Below are positions 23,121 to 34,859 of a DNA stretch of 64,000 nt, one piece after another. Source of the stretch: Isoetes taiwanensis (lineage: Eukaryota > Streptophyta > Lycopodiopsida > Isoetales > Isoetaceae); the NCBI GenBank assembly GCA_021234155.1, contig JAJEKV010000006.1, forward strand, positions 1,862,001 through 1,926,000, given 5' to 3'. The notes under the pieces were generated by a model. The model was given only the letters and a program-made list of their open reading frames with translations, was not told the origin of the DNA and did not search any database. Every line of letters starts with the position of its first letter. Within the stretch, counting starts at the first letter, position 1. A program made the translations under genes and the position numbers.

Positions 23121-24805
23121 ATGCATGCCACTAATATGAGCATGGTTCCACAGGTTTACAAGAAGATAATCTATCTTGCTCAATGGAATGGAAGCCTCCA
23201 CAATAAAGTCACAAACACGTCTAGAGCAAGTCTCTTCTCTCATGATCCTGTCCTTGTTGACGTTGAAGGTAAGCTTATCATTGGATTGATTGAGTTTAAG
23301 GATTTTACATATGCCTTGCTTTAGGAAGAATAGAACATAGTTTTCTCCAACTGTGCTTGTCGAAGCTTCTTAGTTACTGAATGATATGGTGATTTCTTTA
23401 TAATATAATAATTATGCATATTTGTTGTTGTTATGCGCAATCGTTGAGGCAAACATAGGGACTCCAGTTGAATTTTGCATTAGGTATCAATGGCGGAATA
23501 ACATGAATAATTGAACCTAATGTCAGAACGTTGTTGCTGTTGTGTGCATGTGCAGAGGGGAGGGATGGAAGTGTCCTATTTAAGTTCCTACCACGAGAAA
23601 AAACTATGGAGTCAGATCATGGTTGTAGGTTCCTCAATCCAGAAGTTATTGAGGGCAATCCAACAGATTTCACGAGACATGTAGAGGACCAGGATTTATC
23701 ATCTAATATGTTTAGCCAATGTTCATGGAAGATGAACAATTTTGATCAAGGTAAAGAAAACATAACCGGTTGTGTTGAATCTTGATTTGTAAGTTAAAGG
23801 CATGTGTTTAGTTATGTTGAAATATTTGGCCATTTTCAGTTACACTACCTTTAGAGCGTTCATCCTATTGGGAAGATCAATGCTCAACATCTACATCAGC
23901 ATCCATTAGAAGTTTTGATTTACACTTTCTTCACAACCAACCAAGATTTCTAGATGTTAGACGGTCTTCGACAAACCTATCAACTGTTGATAATAGGATT
24001 ACAGAGCTCTCCACTTCCAGCAGCATTGGAACTGAGTAAGTTGATGGCTTTAACTGGTTTGAATATTGAGCATTTCAATCGCCTTTGATGTTGGCCATAT
24101 CTGACATTTGTATCCTGCAGCCATTGCGTTTTGACAAGAAAGAAGTCTTGTAGAACAAATTCAAGCAAGCATGGCTTAAGCTCAAAAAAGTAAGTTAGTC
24201 TATGCATATGAGTTTGCATATCAGAATCGCTTTGTCGTTGTACATTTGGCATTCATTGAATCAGATATGCTTTGGCTACAGTATTTTCAGTTTTTTTTAA
24301 TACCTGTGTCTTTTGCAGGCACCATAAGGATTTTAAAGCACCCATGTCAGCGCCCTGGAAATCAAACACCAAAGCTGCAAGACCAACCAGAGAGCGAAAA
24401 AGGCCATTCCAGCTTTATGACTTGTTAATTACCAATCCAGTGACACTGCATTCAGGCACTGTAGATACCAAAATAGTAAGACGACAATGTGCGGAACTTG
24501 CTGATGCTCTTAATTACATTGCTAGAGGTATAGCTGGTGGTGGTCTGGCAATTTTTCTTCGCACAATTCCCAGGATGCTCAAGTTTGGCTTGACATTTGA
24601 GGGAATCCGGATTCCTAGTCTCATTTGTGGGGCCGGCCTAGTGTGGCTTTCCCTGGCATTGCTAAATATTAGTACTCTTATATTGGCTTTAGCACGAGAC
24701 TGCAATATGTCAAAAGAAAGCATACAAAGGTTTAGAATAAAACTCAAGTTTCTGTCTATCAGAGCGCTGACAGCCACAGCTGTAGCTGTTATTTTTACAT
24801 TATGA
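23121..24805 (+). CDS. Five-exon gene, unrecognised protein with two C-terminal membrane segments
   Basis: Exons 23121-23268, 23556-23750, 23840-24035, 24121-24189 and 24319-24805 are joined by GT...AG introns (donors GTAAGC, GTAAAG, GTAAGT, GTAAGT). All phases agree, giving 364 residues and a TGA stop. I chose the first ATG after an in-frame TGA at 23112; ATGs at 23136 and 23142 are alternatives, and a 5' UTR intron ending TTCTGTCAG near 23080 is possible. Residues 1-190 are Ser/Asn-rich and charged. A conserved-looking block begins LYDLLITNPVTLHSGTVDTK, followed by two hydrophobic stretches (about GGGLAIFLRTI plus ICGAGLVWLSLALLNISTLI, and SIRALTATAVAVIFTL at the very C-terminus). I do not know the family. 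Consistent splicing and an uninterrupted frame argue for a real gene. A copia LTR begins about 180 bp downstream. Confidence 0.78.
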
Positions 24806-24987
24806 TAATGCTGATACCCATAATAATGCTGTACTATCTATGAGGGATAAATGAAGGAATTGATTTTGTCATAAGGTTCTTTGATTCTCAGCTTAGTTCA
24901 ATTTATATAATTACAGCCAGCTTATTAGTCCACAGTTAGCCATAGAACCTCATCTTTGCCCCAAGATCAGCCCAGAGTATTCTAATG

Positions 24988-25608
24988 TGAATTAGATTCA
25001 ATGATCAATAAATTATTTCTTCAATACTTATGACTAACTAGACATGAAACATGTAATGATAAAACAAGTGAGATAAGAAATTCTCAAATTTGCTTGAATA
25101 CCATTACATATAGGCACTGTTCATTTGGTCATTGACCCGAATAGTGTAGCATGTTGACCGAGAGCCCAAGCATACCTTTACATAATTTATTCCCTGTCTT
25201 CAGTGCATTTCGATCTTGGATTGCTTGTTAATTTATAGGGCCAGACCACACCGAAAGGTGCAGATCCGGTCGCTTAGCAGGCTCCATAGCTATAGCAGAT
25301 CGGTGCTCAATCATTCCTCTGGTTTCTATAATCAAACCGAGATTCCCTCCACCGAGATCAACCCTAAATCTCAATTTAATTTCAATGGTTCTAAAATGCG
25401 ACCTCAATGGTTCTAAAATGCAACTCCTTTACGTTTAACCTATGTTGTATAAACCACATGATTGATAATACTCTAGCTCTTTTTCCAATATCTCCAACTT
25501 ACCTATGTTCTATAAATCATAGGTGTAAATGTTTGCATCTGATCTTCCTTGTATCAAGCTCATGTCTTCTTGATCTCAAATAATTTGAAAGAACTTCTTT
25601 TTCTAACA
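24988..25608 (-). repeat. 3' LTR of the copia element (uninterrupted)
   Basis: This 621-bp LTR starts (minus) TGTTAGAAAAAGAAG just after the polypurine tract. It matches both halves of the split 5' LTR. It contains the uninterrupted site TTAATTTCAATGG near 25384, where the other LTR has a 3.3 kb insertion. Confidence 0.88.
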
Positions 25609-25810
25609 TTTTCCCTTTCTTTCAAAATATTTGATATTGCATTTAGACTGCATATGACTGTCACAATGGAGTTCAATTGTTTTTCACCTGTCAACTTTCT
25701 TGAAAAGTAACTTTTCTGTTCTGGAGAAAATCTACAACTCCCATGTCACTTTTTTAAACTTTGAGAATTTAATTTCTGGTAAACCTTTGGTTAGCACATC
25801 TGCAACTTGC

Positions 25811-26682
25811 TCATCTGTTCCAATATACTGAACTGTTATAATAGATAGATAGATAGATAGTAACAACCATATCTCTGATAAAATGAACATGTAATTCTAT
25901 GTGTTTGGTCCTTTGGTGCAGTACTGGATTTCTTGTGATGGCTATGCAACTTAAACTATCTGAATAAAGCACTGTAGGCAAACGTTGACATACCTTTAGT
26001 TCATCTAGAAGTCGTCTAGTCCATGCTATCTCCTTTGCTGCCAAAGTTGCTGAGTTGTACTCAGCTTCTGCAGTTGACATTGTTTCTTGCTTTTCCAAGC
26101 AATTGTTGCTCCTCCTAGCATCAGACAAAAACCTGAAGTTGATTTTCTAGTGTCTAAATCACTTCCCCAATCTGCATCTGCATATCCTGTTAGTGTCAGA
26201 TCATATGTGAGTCCATGGTTTATGGTATATTTGAGGTATCTCAGCACTCTTTTTGCTGCAGTCCAATGTTGATATCTAGGGTTATTGCAGAACCTGCTCA
26301 ATAGGCTTACAGTAAAGGCTATATCAGGTCTTGTGCTATTTGAAATAAATAGCAGGCAACCTATTAATTCCCTATAGGGAACATTTACCATTTGTGCCAC
26401 TTCTGATTCTGTTTTGGGGCTCATCTCTGAAGAAAGTTTGAGTCCCTGTGATATAGAGGTCTTAGATACATTGCATTCAGTCATGTTAAATCTTTTGAGC
26501 ATCCCTTGAATATTGCATGTCTGAGTAATTGTCAGTCTTTTATTTCTGTTGACTTCCATGCCAAGAAACCTTTTCAATTGCCCTAGATCCACCATCTGAT
26601 ATTTGTTCTTCAATATTTGCTTGCAATGGTCTAAGATGTCCATGTCACTTGCAAGCCATAAACAGCTCGGTTTAATTTCCAC
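25811..26682 (-). pseudogene. copia RT C-terminal part and RNase H
   Basis: Reading 26682-26026 then 25811-26128 in another frame gives the late RT region (DLGQLKRFLGMEV), the linker (RELIGCLLFISNSTRPDIAF), the RNase H start (GYADADWGSDLDTRKSTSGF) and its end (STAEAEYNSATLAAKEIAWT, then LYSDSLSCIAITRNP and HQRTKHIELHVHFIRD). These are standard Ty1/copia signatures. A frameshift near 26050-26110 separates the two pieces. The N-terminal RT with the YVDD active site is absent because of an internal deletion. Confidence 0.88.
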
Positions 26683-27230
26683 ACCATATTTTGTTCTTCC
26701 CCTACAATCAGACCTTTCTTTATCATATAATTTATGTTGTTCATATGTGTATGGCTTAGCCTTTCATGCCATTCTTTTGCAGTAACCAAGTTTATGTTAC
26801 CCTCAATATTGGTTTTGTCAAGTGCAAACAAATTGCCTACTCTCTTTGCCAGGAACTTTAATTCATTATTGAGAAAAATATTACAATGAGTTTTCGCAAA
26901 ACACACTCTGCACCCAAGATCAACCAATTGGCTAACAGAAATTAAATTTCTGATAATAGATGGCACACATAAAACATTTCTAAGTTCAACAGGCTTTCCA
27001 GCCAAATCAAAAATCTCCAACATTCCAGCTTCCTCTACTTGCTGCAAATTTCCATCTCCAAGTTGAATGTAGCTTGAAATTTTCTTTGTCTTGTTTTTAA
27101 GTTGGCTTGCTTGCTTGATTACGCATCTCTCAGCTCCTGAATCTAGCACAAGCAAGTTGTTATTATTTTTAGTCTCATTGACAGTCAATGTGCTAAAACA
27201 TTCCTTTCTTACCTCTTCATTTTCGTCCAA
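26640..27230 (-). pseudogene. copia protease and GAG-pre-integrase joined by a deletion to RT
   Basis: The frame holds the protease active-site triplet in LVLDSGAERCVI. It continues through the GAG-pre-integrase region (AKEWHERLSHTHMNNINYM) and then jumps within a few residues from GLIVGEEQN to MVWKLNRAVYGLQ. That last motif belongs to mid-RT (usually VWKLNKALYGLKQ). The integrase catalytic core and the first half of RT are therefore deleted, while the reading frame is kept across the deletion. Confidence 0.85.
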
Positions 27231-27595
27231 CTCCTCCTTTTCTGAGTTGTTAACTTCTTTGTCAGGTTCACAACTGAGGTATTTCTCCCTCTTCCTTTAT
27301 TATTGAACCTTCCTCTCAAATTTCCCCTTGAATCTCCTCTTCCTCTTCCTTTGGCAACGTCTTTTGGACTCGAGCAGTTAGCTGCTTGATGTCCCAGCCC
27401 ATGACAGTTAAAGCACCTATTGTCCTTTGCTAGCTTAGGACAATTGTATTTCAAGTGGCCATAGTTATTGCAGTGATAACATGGTCCTACTTTGCTTTTC
27501 TCTGATCTGCCCTTTCCCTTCACAACATACAAGACCTCAGAGTGTTCATCGTGTTCTCCAATTAATTTCTTTTGTTCGAGTTCAATTTTAACCAT
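27209..27595 (-). pseudogene. copia nucleocapsid with two zinc knuckles
   Basis: Two CCHC knuckles are visible, CYHCNNYGHLKYNC and CFNCHGLGHQAANC, followed by a Gly/Arg-rich tail. This is the nucleic-acid-binding part of Gag. It lies in a different frame from the upstream gag piece and the downstream protease, so at least one frameshift is present on each side. Confidence 0.85.
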
Positions 27596-27600
27596 TAATT

Positions 27601-28095
27601 CTACATCTTCCCTAGACTTAGCAATATTTCTAACAAAGTAGATAGCTGATCATATTCAGAAAAGGCTCGTACAATAGACATCACTTGATGCTCATTAGTT
27701 ATTGTGACTCCTGCTGCTTCTAAGTCTGCTATCAAGTTGTCAAATCTTTGAAAGAATTCTGTTATATCATCCTTTTCATGAAATTTCAGATTTATGAGTT
27801 CTCTATCAAGAACATCTAATTGAGATGCGGTCTTATTCTCATAGGTTTTGATTAGATATTTCCAAATTGCTCTAGGGTGCATTCCCCTTACTTTCAATAA
27901 AATACTAGGGCTCAACTTGACTGTAACAATACTCTTAGCTTCTATCAACTTAGCACTTATGTTTGAGCTGGTTACCTCTACTTCTCCAGAACTGGAGCCT
28001 TCTTCTGTTGCAGTGATGATTACAGCTGTTGTACCACTGGTTTCATTATTTCCAGTGTCTTCTCCAACATAGGACCAAAGTCCCTCCACTTCCAA
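27601..28095 (-). pseudogene. copia gag (UBN2-like) domain
   Basis: The 164-residue frame contains the typical Gag core AIWKYLIKTYENKTASQLDV, then LKFHEKDDITEFFQRFDNLI and EHQVMSIVRAFSEYDQ. This matches the retrotransposon gag domain (UBN2 type) common in plant copia elements. The N-terminus may extend into the sequence just after the primer site. Confidence 0.82.
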
Positions 28096-28612
28096 GATCT
28101 CCTTGATCTTTTCCTTCCATACTTGAAAGCCTCATGTGCCTTTAAATACTTCTACTGCACTCAATAAAGATGCACCCAGTCTAGGAGTCATTATTGTTAA
28201 CTCTGATACCAATTGAAGTAGATTCAATGATCAATAAATTATTTCTTCAATACTTATGACTAACTAGACATGAAACATGTAATGATAAAACAAGTGAGAT
28301 AAGAAATTCTCAAATTTGCTTGAATACCATTACATATAGGCACTGTTTATTTGGTCATTGACCCGAATACTGTAGCATGTTGACCGAGAGCCCAAGCATA
28401 CCTTTACATAACTTATTCCCTGTCTTCAGTGCATTTCGATCTTGGATTGCTTGTTAAATTATAGGGCCAGACCACACCGAAAGGTGCAGATCCGGCCGCT
28501 TAGCAGGCTCCATAACTATAGCAGATCGGTGCTCAATCATTCCTCTGGTTTCTATATTCAAACCGAGATTCCCTCCACCGAGATCAACCCTAAATCTCAA
28601 TTTAATTTCAAT

Positions 28613-31600
28613 CACGGAATAAAATAACAGCTAAGGTTAGCCAAATGCTATTTTGTAGCTTTTTTTACAAGAAAAATGGCTAAACTAAATGGAAAAAAAT
28701 GCCCAAAAAAAAAAAAAAAATAGCCCAATTTTTTTGCCGCCCAAGTGAACTTTTAGGTTGAATAGCCAAACCTCCACCTCTCGACAATCCCACTAGAACA
28801 TCGACTAGCTAAATCTAGGAAAGAGAGGGCTTGAAAAAATGGGTGGATTAGCCTACAAGCTGACATCAAGATTTGTAGGGACTTTAACAAACCACCAAGC
28901 AGGGTTCAATTTCTTTGTTCTTTTTTTTTTTTTTTTTTTCCTTATACTAGGTACGAAGTTGAAGCATTCGTGGAGTTGATCATATCTAGAAGGAACAGTG
29001 TACTTCTCTTTTTTTTTAGTTTTGAACATGTTCATGTATCCTTATGTCTTTTTCGTTTCTTTGTATCAAGAAAGTTATAACAATGACTGTAATTCTGTCA
29101 ATTATGCCACATGTGTTGATTGTCGTTTACTTTGTCCATATTAAATTACATTGTAATAAAAATGAATTCAATGTCTCTGTCCAAAAGCTTGGACTTTTTA
29201 AAGTTAGTGTAATGTGATGGCTAATATTTGCCTCCCCATATTTTAAAAGTTTAGCCAAAGCCAAGAAATAGTGATAGAGAAAAATCATCTAGTTTAGCCA
29301 AGTGCTAGAAACTTCAAGCTCCAATTTGAGGGTACTTTAGCACTAGAGTTGTTACTGGAACTATTCTGGGTTCATCCACTGGAACTATTCTGGGTTCATC
29401 CACCAGAATTGGTCCAGCATACCCTCTGCCACTTAAACCCAGGTATCTAACAAGAGAAATTTCCATTTCACAAGATACCACCACTTTTGGAATCTTTCTT
29501 TCGATTCTTTATGGCCATGGAGAATTTCATGACCAATAAATTTCTTGATATGTTGTGGTGATTGCCCAAACCTCATTGAATTCAAAGAAGTTGTTTACGC
29601 CGGGGCGAAGCGCATTCTTCAAACTTTCTAGCATAAAGAGGTCCAAACGTTTCTAAAATTGAAAGTAATTGACGTTTTATGATAAAACATGTTGATTTGC
29701 ATGTTTTCATGTTTCTTTGCTATTAGATGGCATTATATGAAGTCGTCAAACCATTTTTAGCTCAAAAAAGCTGTTTGAGGTTGTGAATTGTTTCTCCTTT
29801 ACTATAACAAGTTTTGATGTAAGACTTGCGGACATAAGTTGTCAACTCTAAGAGCTATAGTCCAATAATTTTTTGAAGTGTCTATAAATCATGTTGATCT
29901 CAATTTTCACTAAAGAAGATTCGATACAGAATCCAGGACAAAAATAGAACTAACGTGGTTTAACTAAACTCATATATAAGCTTTCTAAGGGTAATAAATG
30001 ATGCACTCCATTCATTCCACTTATACATTCATAATAAAGAATTTTATGAACTTAAATATGGTGAATAACCATGTATTCTTTACATTTAGAAGTGGTTGCC
30101 ACTACACAAAATTAGAGTTTAGCTAAGGTAATAATACAAAAAACTCATCTTTTATGGTAGGCAATATTTTTTATGAATGTCACCCTTCCTTGGCAACATA
30201 GATCTTGAATTTCATGTTAAAGTAACATATTATGTACAAGATTTGATTTAAAATAGACATGGACCATTTCTGGTTTGTACTTAGGCTTGCCATATTTTAA
30301 AGCAAGATAGCATTCTTTTTCAACTCATGATTGACGAAACATCTAATAGAAGTTTAAAATATAGTTTGTATCGTCTTAGTGCAAAACACACCATGAAATC
30401 TTCTTATTTTTTACTATCATAAACTTAGTACACGTGTAAGAGTTCCTACTTTAGGTATAATAATAGTAACTTTAGCTTGTCTTTCATGATAGACTATAAT
30501 TTTTATGGGTTCAAGCTTCATTGGCAACATAGATCTCCAATTTCATGTTAAAAATAACATACTACTATATGTAAGATTTGAATATAAATGGGCATGGACC
30601 ATTATGGTCCACAATTAACGAATTGGGTATAGAATTAAATCTCTCTAATTATGATTACCAATTTTATTTATTGTTCATTTGTCACTTATACAATGATATG
30701 GTGATTTTCTACCTTCTCTAACATAATTTTTGGAAGGATGAGTGGAGATTCATATAGGTTCAGTTTGCTTGTGCTTCAACTTTACCATTAAATAATGCAA
30801 TTCTAGCAACCAACTAATTAAGATGAGGATGTTCTGGCTTCTTGAATGATCATAAGCCATGTGGACCAGCAATAGAAGGAAGGAAGGAAGGAAGAAAATT
30901 TTAACGTCCAATACAAGTTTTGAGTTCACCATTCAATATATAGGTTTATGAAATCCATGGAACGCGTACTCTAACAGATAACTTGGAATGAACACTAGAA
31001 AGTTTATGCTAAACCTCAAGATCAGGAGCATTGATTATTTTTAATGAATAGAGTAGCTCATGAGGTGCTTATATCCCGCAATTGAAACTGAAATTGATTA
31101 ACATGAGGGAGTTCTTAATTTTAAAAAGAAGGTGGACCGGTAATGGTCTCAGGTAATACGAACCTTTCTTGATTTCTTGAAAACAAACGCTATGCTTTTT
31201 TTACGTGTTTGTTTTTGGGGTGATTCCATATCGTAGTAACCTTTCATAATGTGATTTTTTTTAGGATGACTTTGAATCATTTTACTCCTATATAGACATA
31301 AGTTATCATTCACTTGTAATTGAAAAAATAAAAGAAAATCAAAACCTCATCATCAAGGCTAATGGATATTTTTCTTAGATAAAGCAAGTTGTCTAATACT
31401 TATATTCAAAATTTTGGGTCAAAATTCATTTTCCTACAAAAGTTAGAGATTTGATTTGGGAACAGCTTTCTGGATTCCAGTATTGGTTCACAGAAGACAA
31501 GCAGCAGTTTTGACCCTGTCATGTTCAAACAACCCTATCTCCCTTCTCAGACCTCGGATTGAGGTGCAGTTTTTTGTGTCTTACTCTCTAACTCGTATAG

Positions 31601-31937
31601 AAAAATACAAAAATAATGAAAAAAATCATAAAAATTGTCTTGCCGAGACAGTTTTACTTTATCTAAACATGTAGTGAAACAGACTTGACCCCCTTGGGTT
31701 TACCTAAGTGTAACTCTCATGAATGGGGACCAATACATTTTTAGGTATTTTTCCCATGCAACATGACTGACATATATTAACATATAAGAAGGGTTTGACT
31801 GATTATTGAACCCCTGATTTTATGTGAATTTTAACGCGAACAGTGCAAATGCACCTTTTCTGGTACATCATGTGACGACTCTAGTGTTAGCCAAACCTTG
31901 GCTACACCAAAATATAGGAGTAGTAATTTATTCCATG
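28613..31937. mobile_element. Non-autonomous hAT-like DNA transposon nested in the copia LTR
   Basis: ATTTCAAT occurs immediately left (28605-28612) and right (31938-31945), an 8-bp target duplication. The matching site in the other LTR holds one copy only. The ends are imperfect inverted repeats: CACGGAATAAAATAAC at the left, and CATGGAATAAATTAC as the reverse complement of the right. Subterminal GTTAGCCAAA motifs occur in inverted orientation near both ends. An 8-bp duplication with CA-starting termini is the signature of hAT elements. No transposase-like frame is present in 3.3 kb. Inside are a 24-bp tandem duplication (29355-29402) and a direct repeat (30172-30285 and 30517-30610). Confidence 0.85.
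30172..30610. repeat. Internal direct repeat of the hAT-like element
   Basis: About 95 bp containing TTGGCAACATAGATCT and CATGGACCATT occurs at 30190-30275 and again at 30519-30605. The copies are about 85 percent alike by eye. The duplication lies within the nested element. Confidence 0.6.
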
Positions 31938-32300
31938 ATTTCAATGGTTCTAAAATGCAACCTCAATGGTTCTAAAATGCAACTCCTTTACATTTAACCT
32001 ATGTTGTATAAACCATAGGATTGATAATACTCTAGCTCTTTTCCCAATATCTCCAACTTACCTATGTTCTATAAACCATAGGTGTAAATGTTTGCATCTG
32101 ATCTTCCTTGTATCAAGCTCATGTCTTCTTGATCTCAAATAATTAGAACTTCTTTTTCTAACAGCCCAATGCGATTTAAGTATCCAGCATGCCATAATAT
32201 CCTGTAGAATCTGTTACCCTGTCAATAGATTCTGCTAGGTCATTTTAGAATGTAGTTTAAGCATTTTTTTTTAATATTCTTTAGACAACATTCCTACAAT

Positions 32301-32621
32301 TCATCTGTGTAGTCTAATGATAACCTTGTAGCAAAATACCGGCGAACCTTGATTTACTATTTGGAAAATCATTAAAAAAATGTGGGCCATTGAAGACCTT
32401 GGCACAAAGAAGAACATTGATTTAGTATTCGCCCAACCTGCCTCTGCAACTAGTCCATTCCCTTTGTAGTTATTTTTTCTTAATTTGGTGACAAACTTGG
32501 TTATGGCTATGGCATATTTGCCCATTTCTATTGAAAGAAAGTTTTCGGCAACATATTTGATCTTTGATATATCGGTTTTGAATTCGAGTTTATTGATGAA
32601 ACGAATCATCTGATTTTTCAA
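32301..32621 (-). pseudogene. Possible gene fragment, weakly TFIIS N-terminal-like
   Basis: The 106-codon minus frame reads NKLEFKTDISKIKYVAENFL, then GKYAIAITKFVTKLRKNNYK and LVAEAGW. The pattern GK.A..ITKFV.KLRKN...LVAEAGW resembles the helical N-terminal domain of TFIIS/MED26-type proteins (GKAVN.LRKH...A..L...W), but the match is loose. It sits between the copia LTR and a truncated LINE. It could also be chance. Confidence 0.25.
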
Positions 32622-32649
32622 ACTTCATCGCCTTAACTAGTAGTCGTGC

Positions 32650-34040
32650 ATGCTGGTTGGGTTTTGCATCCTAGCTTTTATGAGCTTCTGGATGGCACCA
32701 TTGCAATTCGGTCCTAACTGCCCTTTAATTTTAGCATGCCTGCTCGGTTTCTTTGTGAAAATCTCGCTTTGCTCCATAATCACCCAAGGCTCATCATCCC
32801 GTCAGCCAAGGCTTCCCTCATTCACTTACAAGGGACAGGATGTAGAGGTGGCTCCAACCTACAAGTACTTGGGGATCGAGTTCTCTACTACCACCCATTG
32901 GGATGCTGCCATTAGGTTGCGGGTCACGGCAGGTTGGAAAGCACTCTATGCCATGCAGAATAACAGCCACAAGGCAGAGTTGTATGCCTGGGGCCACCAG
33001 TCACACTTATTTCAGGCATTGGTCAAGCCGGTCCTTTTACATGGGGCAGAAGTATGGGGTCTAGTGATATCCCTCAACACCTGGAATGACCTCGAGCAGG
33101 TGCAGAAAGCCTTCTTGGCATGAGCCCTTGGGGTAAAGTCCACAGTTCCATACCAGATCCTACTCCAGGAGACAGGTTTTCTTCCCCTTCAACGGGCTGC
33201 ATTGGAACGCCATATCATTTACTTCCAGAAGGTGGTCGCTATGGGTGATACACGTTTGCCCAACCTTGCTTTGGCCATGGCGATGGGTCCCCAACGCCTG
33301 AAAGCCTGCTGGAAGGACAAGCAAGCTCAGTAGTTCTCACGCTGGAGTGTACAGACAAACAGATGTGTACATGTAAGGACAAAGAAAGATCACAAGGCAC
33401 TTAAGTTGTACCTAGATGCTACTTTCCTTCGCAAGCTCTGGGATGCAGATGCTCTGACGCATGTTAAGCTGGCACACTATCAGCAGCAAGTCAATCCCAG
33501 GCTCACGAGAGGCCCACACCAGTACTTATACACCCAGTTGCCCATAAAGAAGCGCAGACTTATAGCTTCCATTCGCACGGGTGCACATGGCCTTCGTATT
33601 GAGACAGGACGTTGGGCTCGGGAAGCACGAGAGCAAAGACTTTGCCAGTGTTGCCACCAGGGCGCCATTGAGGATGAATGTCATGCCCTCCAGATCTGCC
33701 CAGCGTTTGCCCATATCAAAGAGCGGTATGTTCGATTACTAGTGCCTAGCCAACCGTTGCATGAGTTGTTGAATACGGCGTCAGTGGGTTTGTTGGGGTC
33801 ATACCTCCAGGAGGTTATGGATGCACGGACTCAGTTGTGTCTACCGGGATGGCATTGAACTGTCCTACACAATTGTACAGCATGCCAGCAGACTTATTAC
33901 TGCTAAGGTTTTTCCCTCGAAAACCCTTCGGAGCAGGGGTTTTTTAATCCTGTCAGTAATACGTTTGCTGCTCTCTTTTTTGTTTGGGTCCCATAGGCCA
34001 GTCGGTCTCCGTGGACGCTAAAAATCTATTCTATTCTATT
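32650..34040 (+). mobile_element. 5'-truncated LINE (RT C-terminal region and 3' UTR)
   Basis: The element covers the RT thumb region (TYKYLGIEFSTTTHWDAAIR, then LLHGAEVWG), a stop at 33121, and a second open part (33406-33858) with LWDADALTHVKLAHYQQ, RLIASIRTGAHGLRIETGRW and the C-terminal motif CQCCHQGAIEDECHALQICP. Two in-frame stops and at least one frame change make it inactive. The 3' UTR has CCTCGAAAACCC (33918), then GGTCCCATAGGCC and GGACGCTAAAA, and ends in a (CTATT)n tail at 34025-34040. Confidence 0.85.
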
Positions 34041-34389
34041 CCATAATTCATCTGAGGTAATAGCTTTTAGTTCTAATCACTTTTGTGCGGTGTCTGGCAG
34101 ATTGGAGGCATCTCAGACATCATGGGTCCTGCTGCTTTTCCGCAGAATGCTGCAACATTTTGGAAAGGAAATTAATATCGTGGTCCACAGCGCAGGTATG
34201 CTTCATGCCCACTACCTCAAAAGCTTCCAGATTCCTCTGTCACCATATCTCTTGCGAACAATTTAGGTTTATGTGCCTTAATTTTTTCGTTCCGACACAC
34301 TGGGGCTCTAAGCTCTTTTGGCTACTCAGCACTTTTGCTCCAAATCGATGCTTCTGAGAGCAGAATGGCATAGCCTTCTTATGCATTCA

Positions 34390-34850
34390 GTATGCTTGAA
34401 CTAAAAAATGCAGGAGTTGATGGCCCTCCAGTAGAAATATCAAGGATCGGCCTGGGTATATGGCAGATGAAGATTGATGAAGCTTACAACATTGTGGCTT
34501 CCTTTGCTGTTAAGAAGATAGTTAATGTTTTTTCAGGTAGCTGTAGGTAAAAATGGCATTCCTAGAGAAGGCATATTCATCACCACCAAACTTAAGAATC
34601 CTGACCATGGATGTGAGGGTACTTTAGAGTCTTTTTAATGAGAGTCTAACTGAATTGGAAATGGACTATGGTGAGCTTTTATATTCTCATTTCTACTCTT
34701 AAAGCTTTTCTCATTTCTTTATCAAATAGTGTCCTATGCCTCTGAGGTTAAAATTCTGGAGGGCTATAGAGATACTCCTTACATCAGGTAAAACAAAGCC
34801 ATTTGGAGTTAGCAATTATGGCATTCATCACTTAAAATAGCTTTGTGCTA
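34390..34850 (+). pseudogene. Aldo-keto reductase gene fragment
   Basis: The first block reads PPVEISRIGLGIWQMKIDEA, matching the start of AKR barrels (IP.IGLGTWQ...DEA). The second reads GKNGIPREGIFITTKLKNPD and then ESLTELEMDY (AKR: SGIPREELFITTKLWN...ESLKKLGLDY). After GT...AG spacing a third reads PLRLKFWRAIEILLTSG, and a fourth KPFGVSNYGIHHLK (AKR: SIGVSNF). Two stops interrupt block two. The catalytic Tyr/His region and the C-terminal half are absent. AKRs reduce carbonyls with NADPH; this piece cannot. Retained intron-like gaps indicate a genomic rather than an mRNA-derived copy. Confidence 0.8.
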
Positions 34851-34859
34851 GTGCATTGG

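Larger units (their letters stand above)
24988..32163 (-). mobile_element. Defective Ty1/copia retrotransposon carrying a nested DNA transposon
   Basis: The element reads right to left: 5' LTR (32163-28214, split by an insertion), primer site TTGGTATCAGAG (about 28213-28202), gag (28095-27601), two zinc knuckles, protease, GAG-pre-integrase, a deleted integrase/RT core, RT end, RNase H, polypurine tract AAAGAAAGGGAAAA (25622-25609) and 3' LTR (25608-24988). LTRs begin TGTTAG and end CTTCA or ATTCA. The integrase core and the YVDD region are missing, so it cannot move by itself. I find no matching 5-bp target duplication, which suggests rearrangement or divergence at one edge. Confidence 0.9.
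28214..32163 (-). repeat. 5' LTR of the copia element, split by an insertion
   Basis: Two parts, 28214-28612 (399 bp) and 31946-32163 (218 bp), together equal the 3' LTR in length and sequence. They are separated by the 3325-bp element at 28613-31937. Confidence 0.88.

Noticed and set aside
28853-29035. A Lys-rich minus-strand frame inside the hAT-like element
   Set aside because: It is caused by T-runs; no transposase motif is present.
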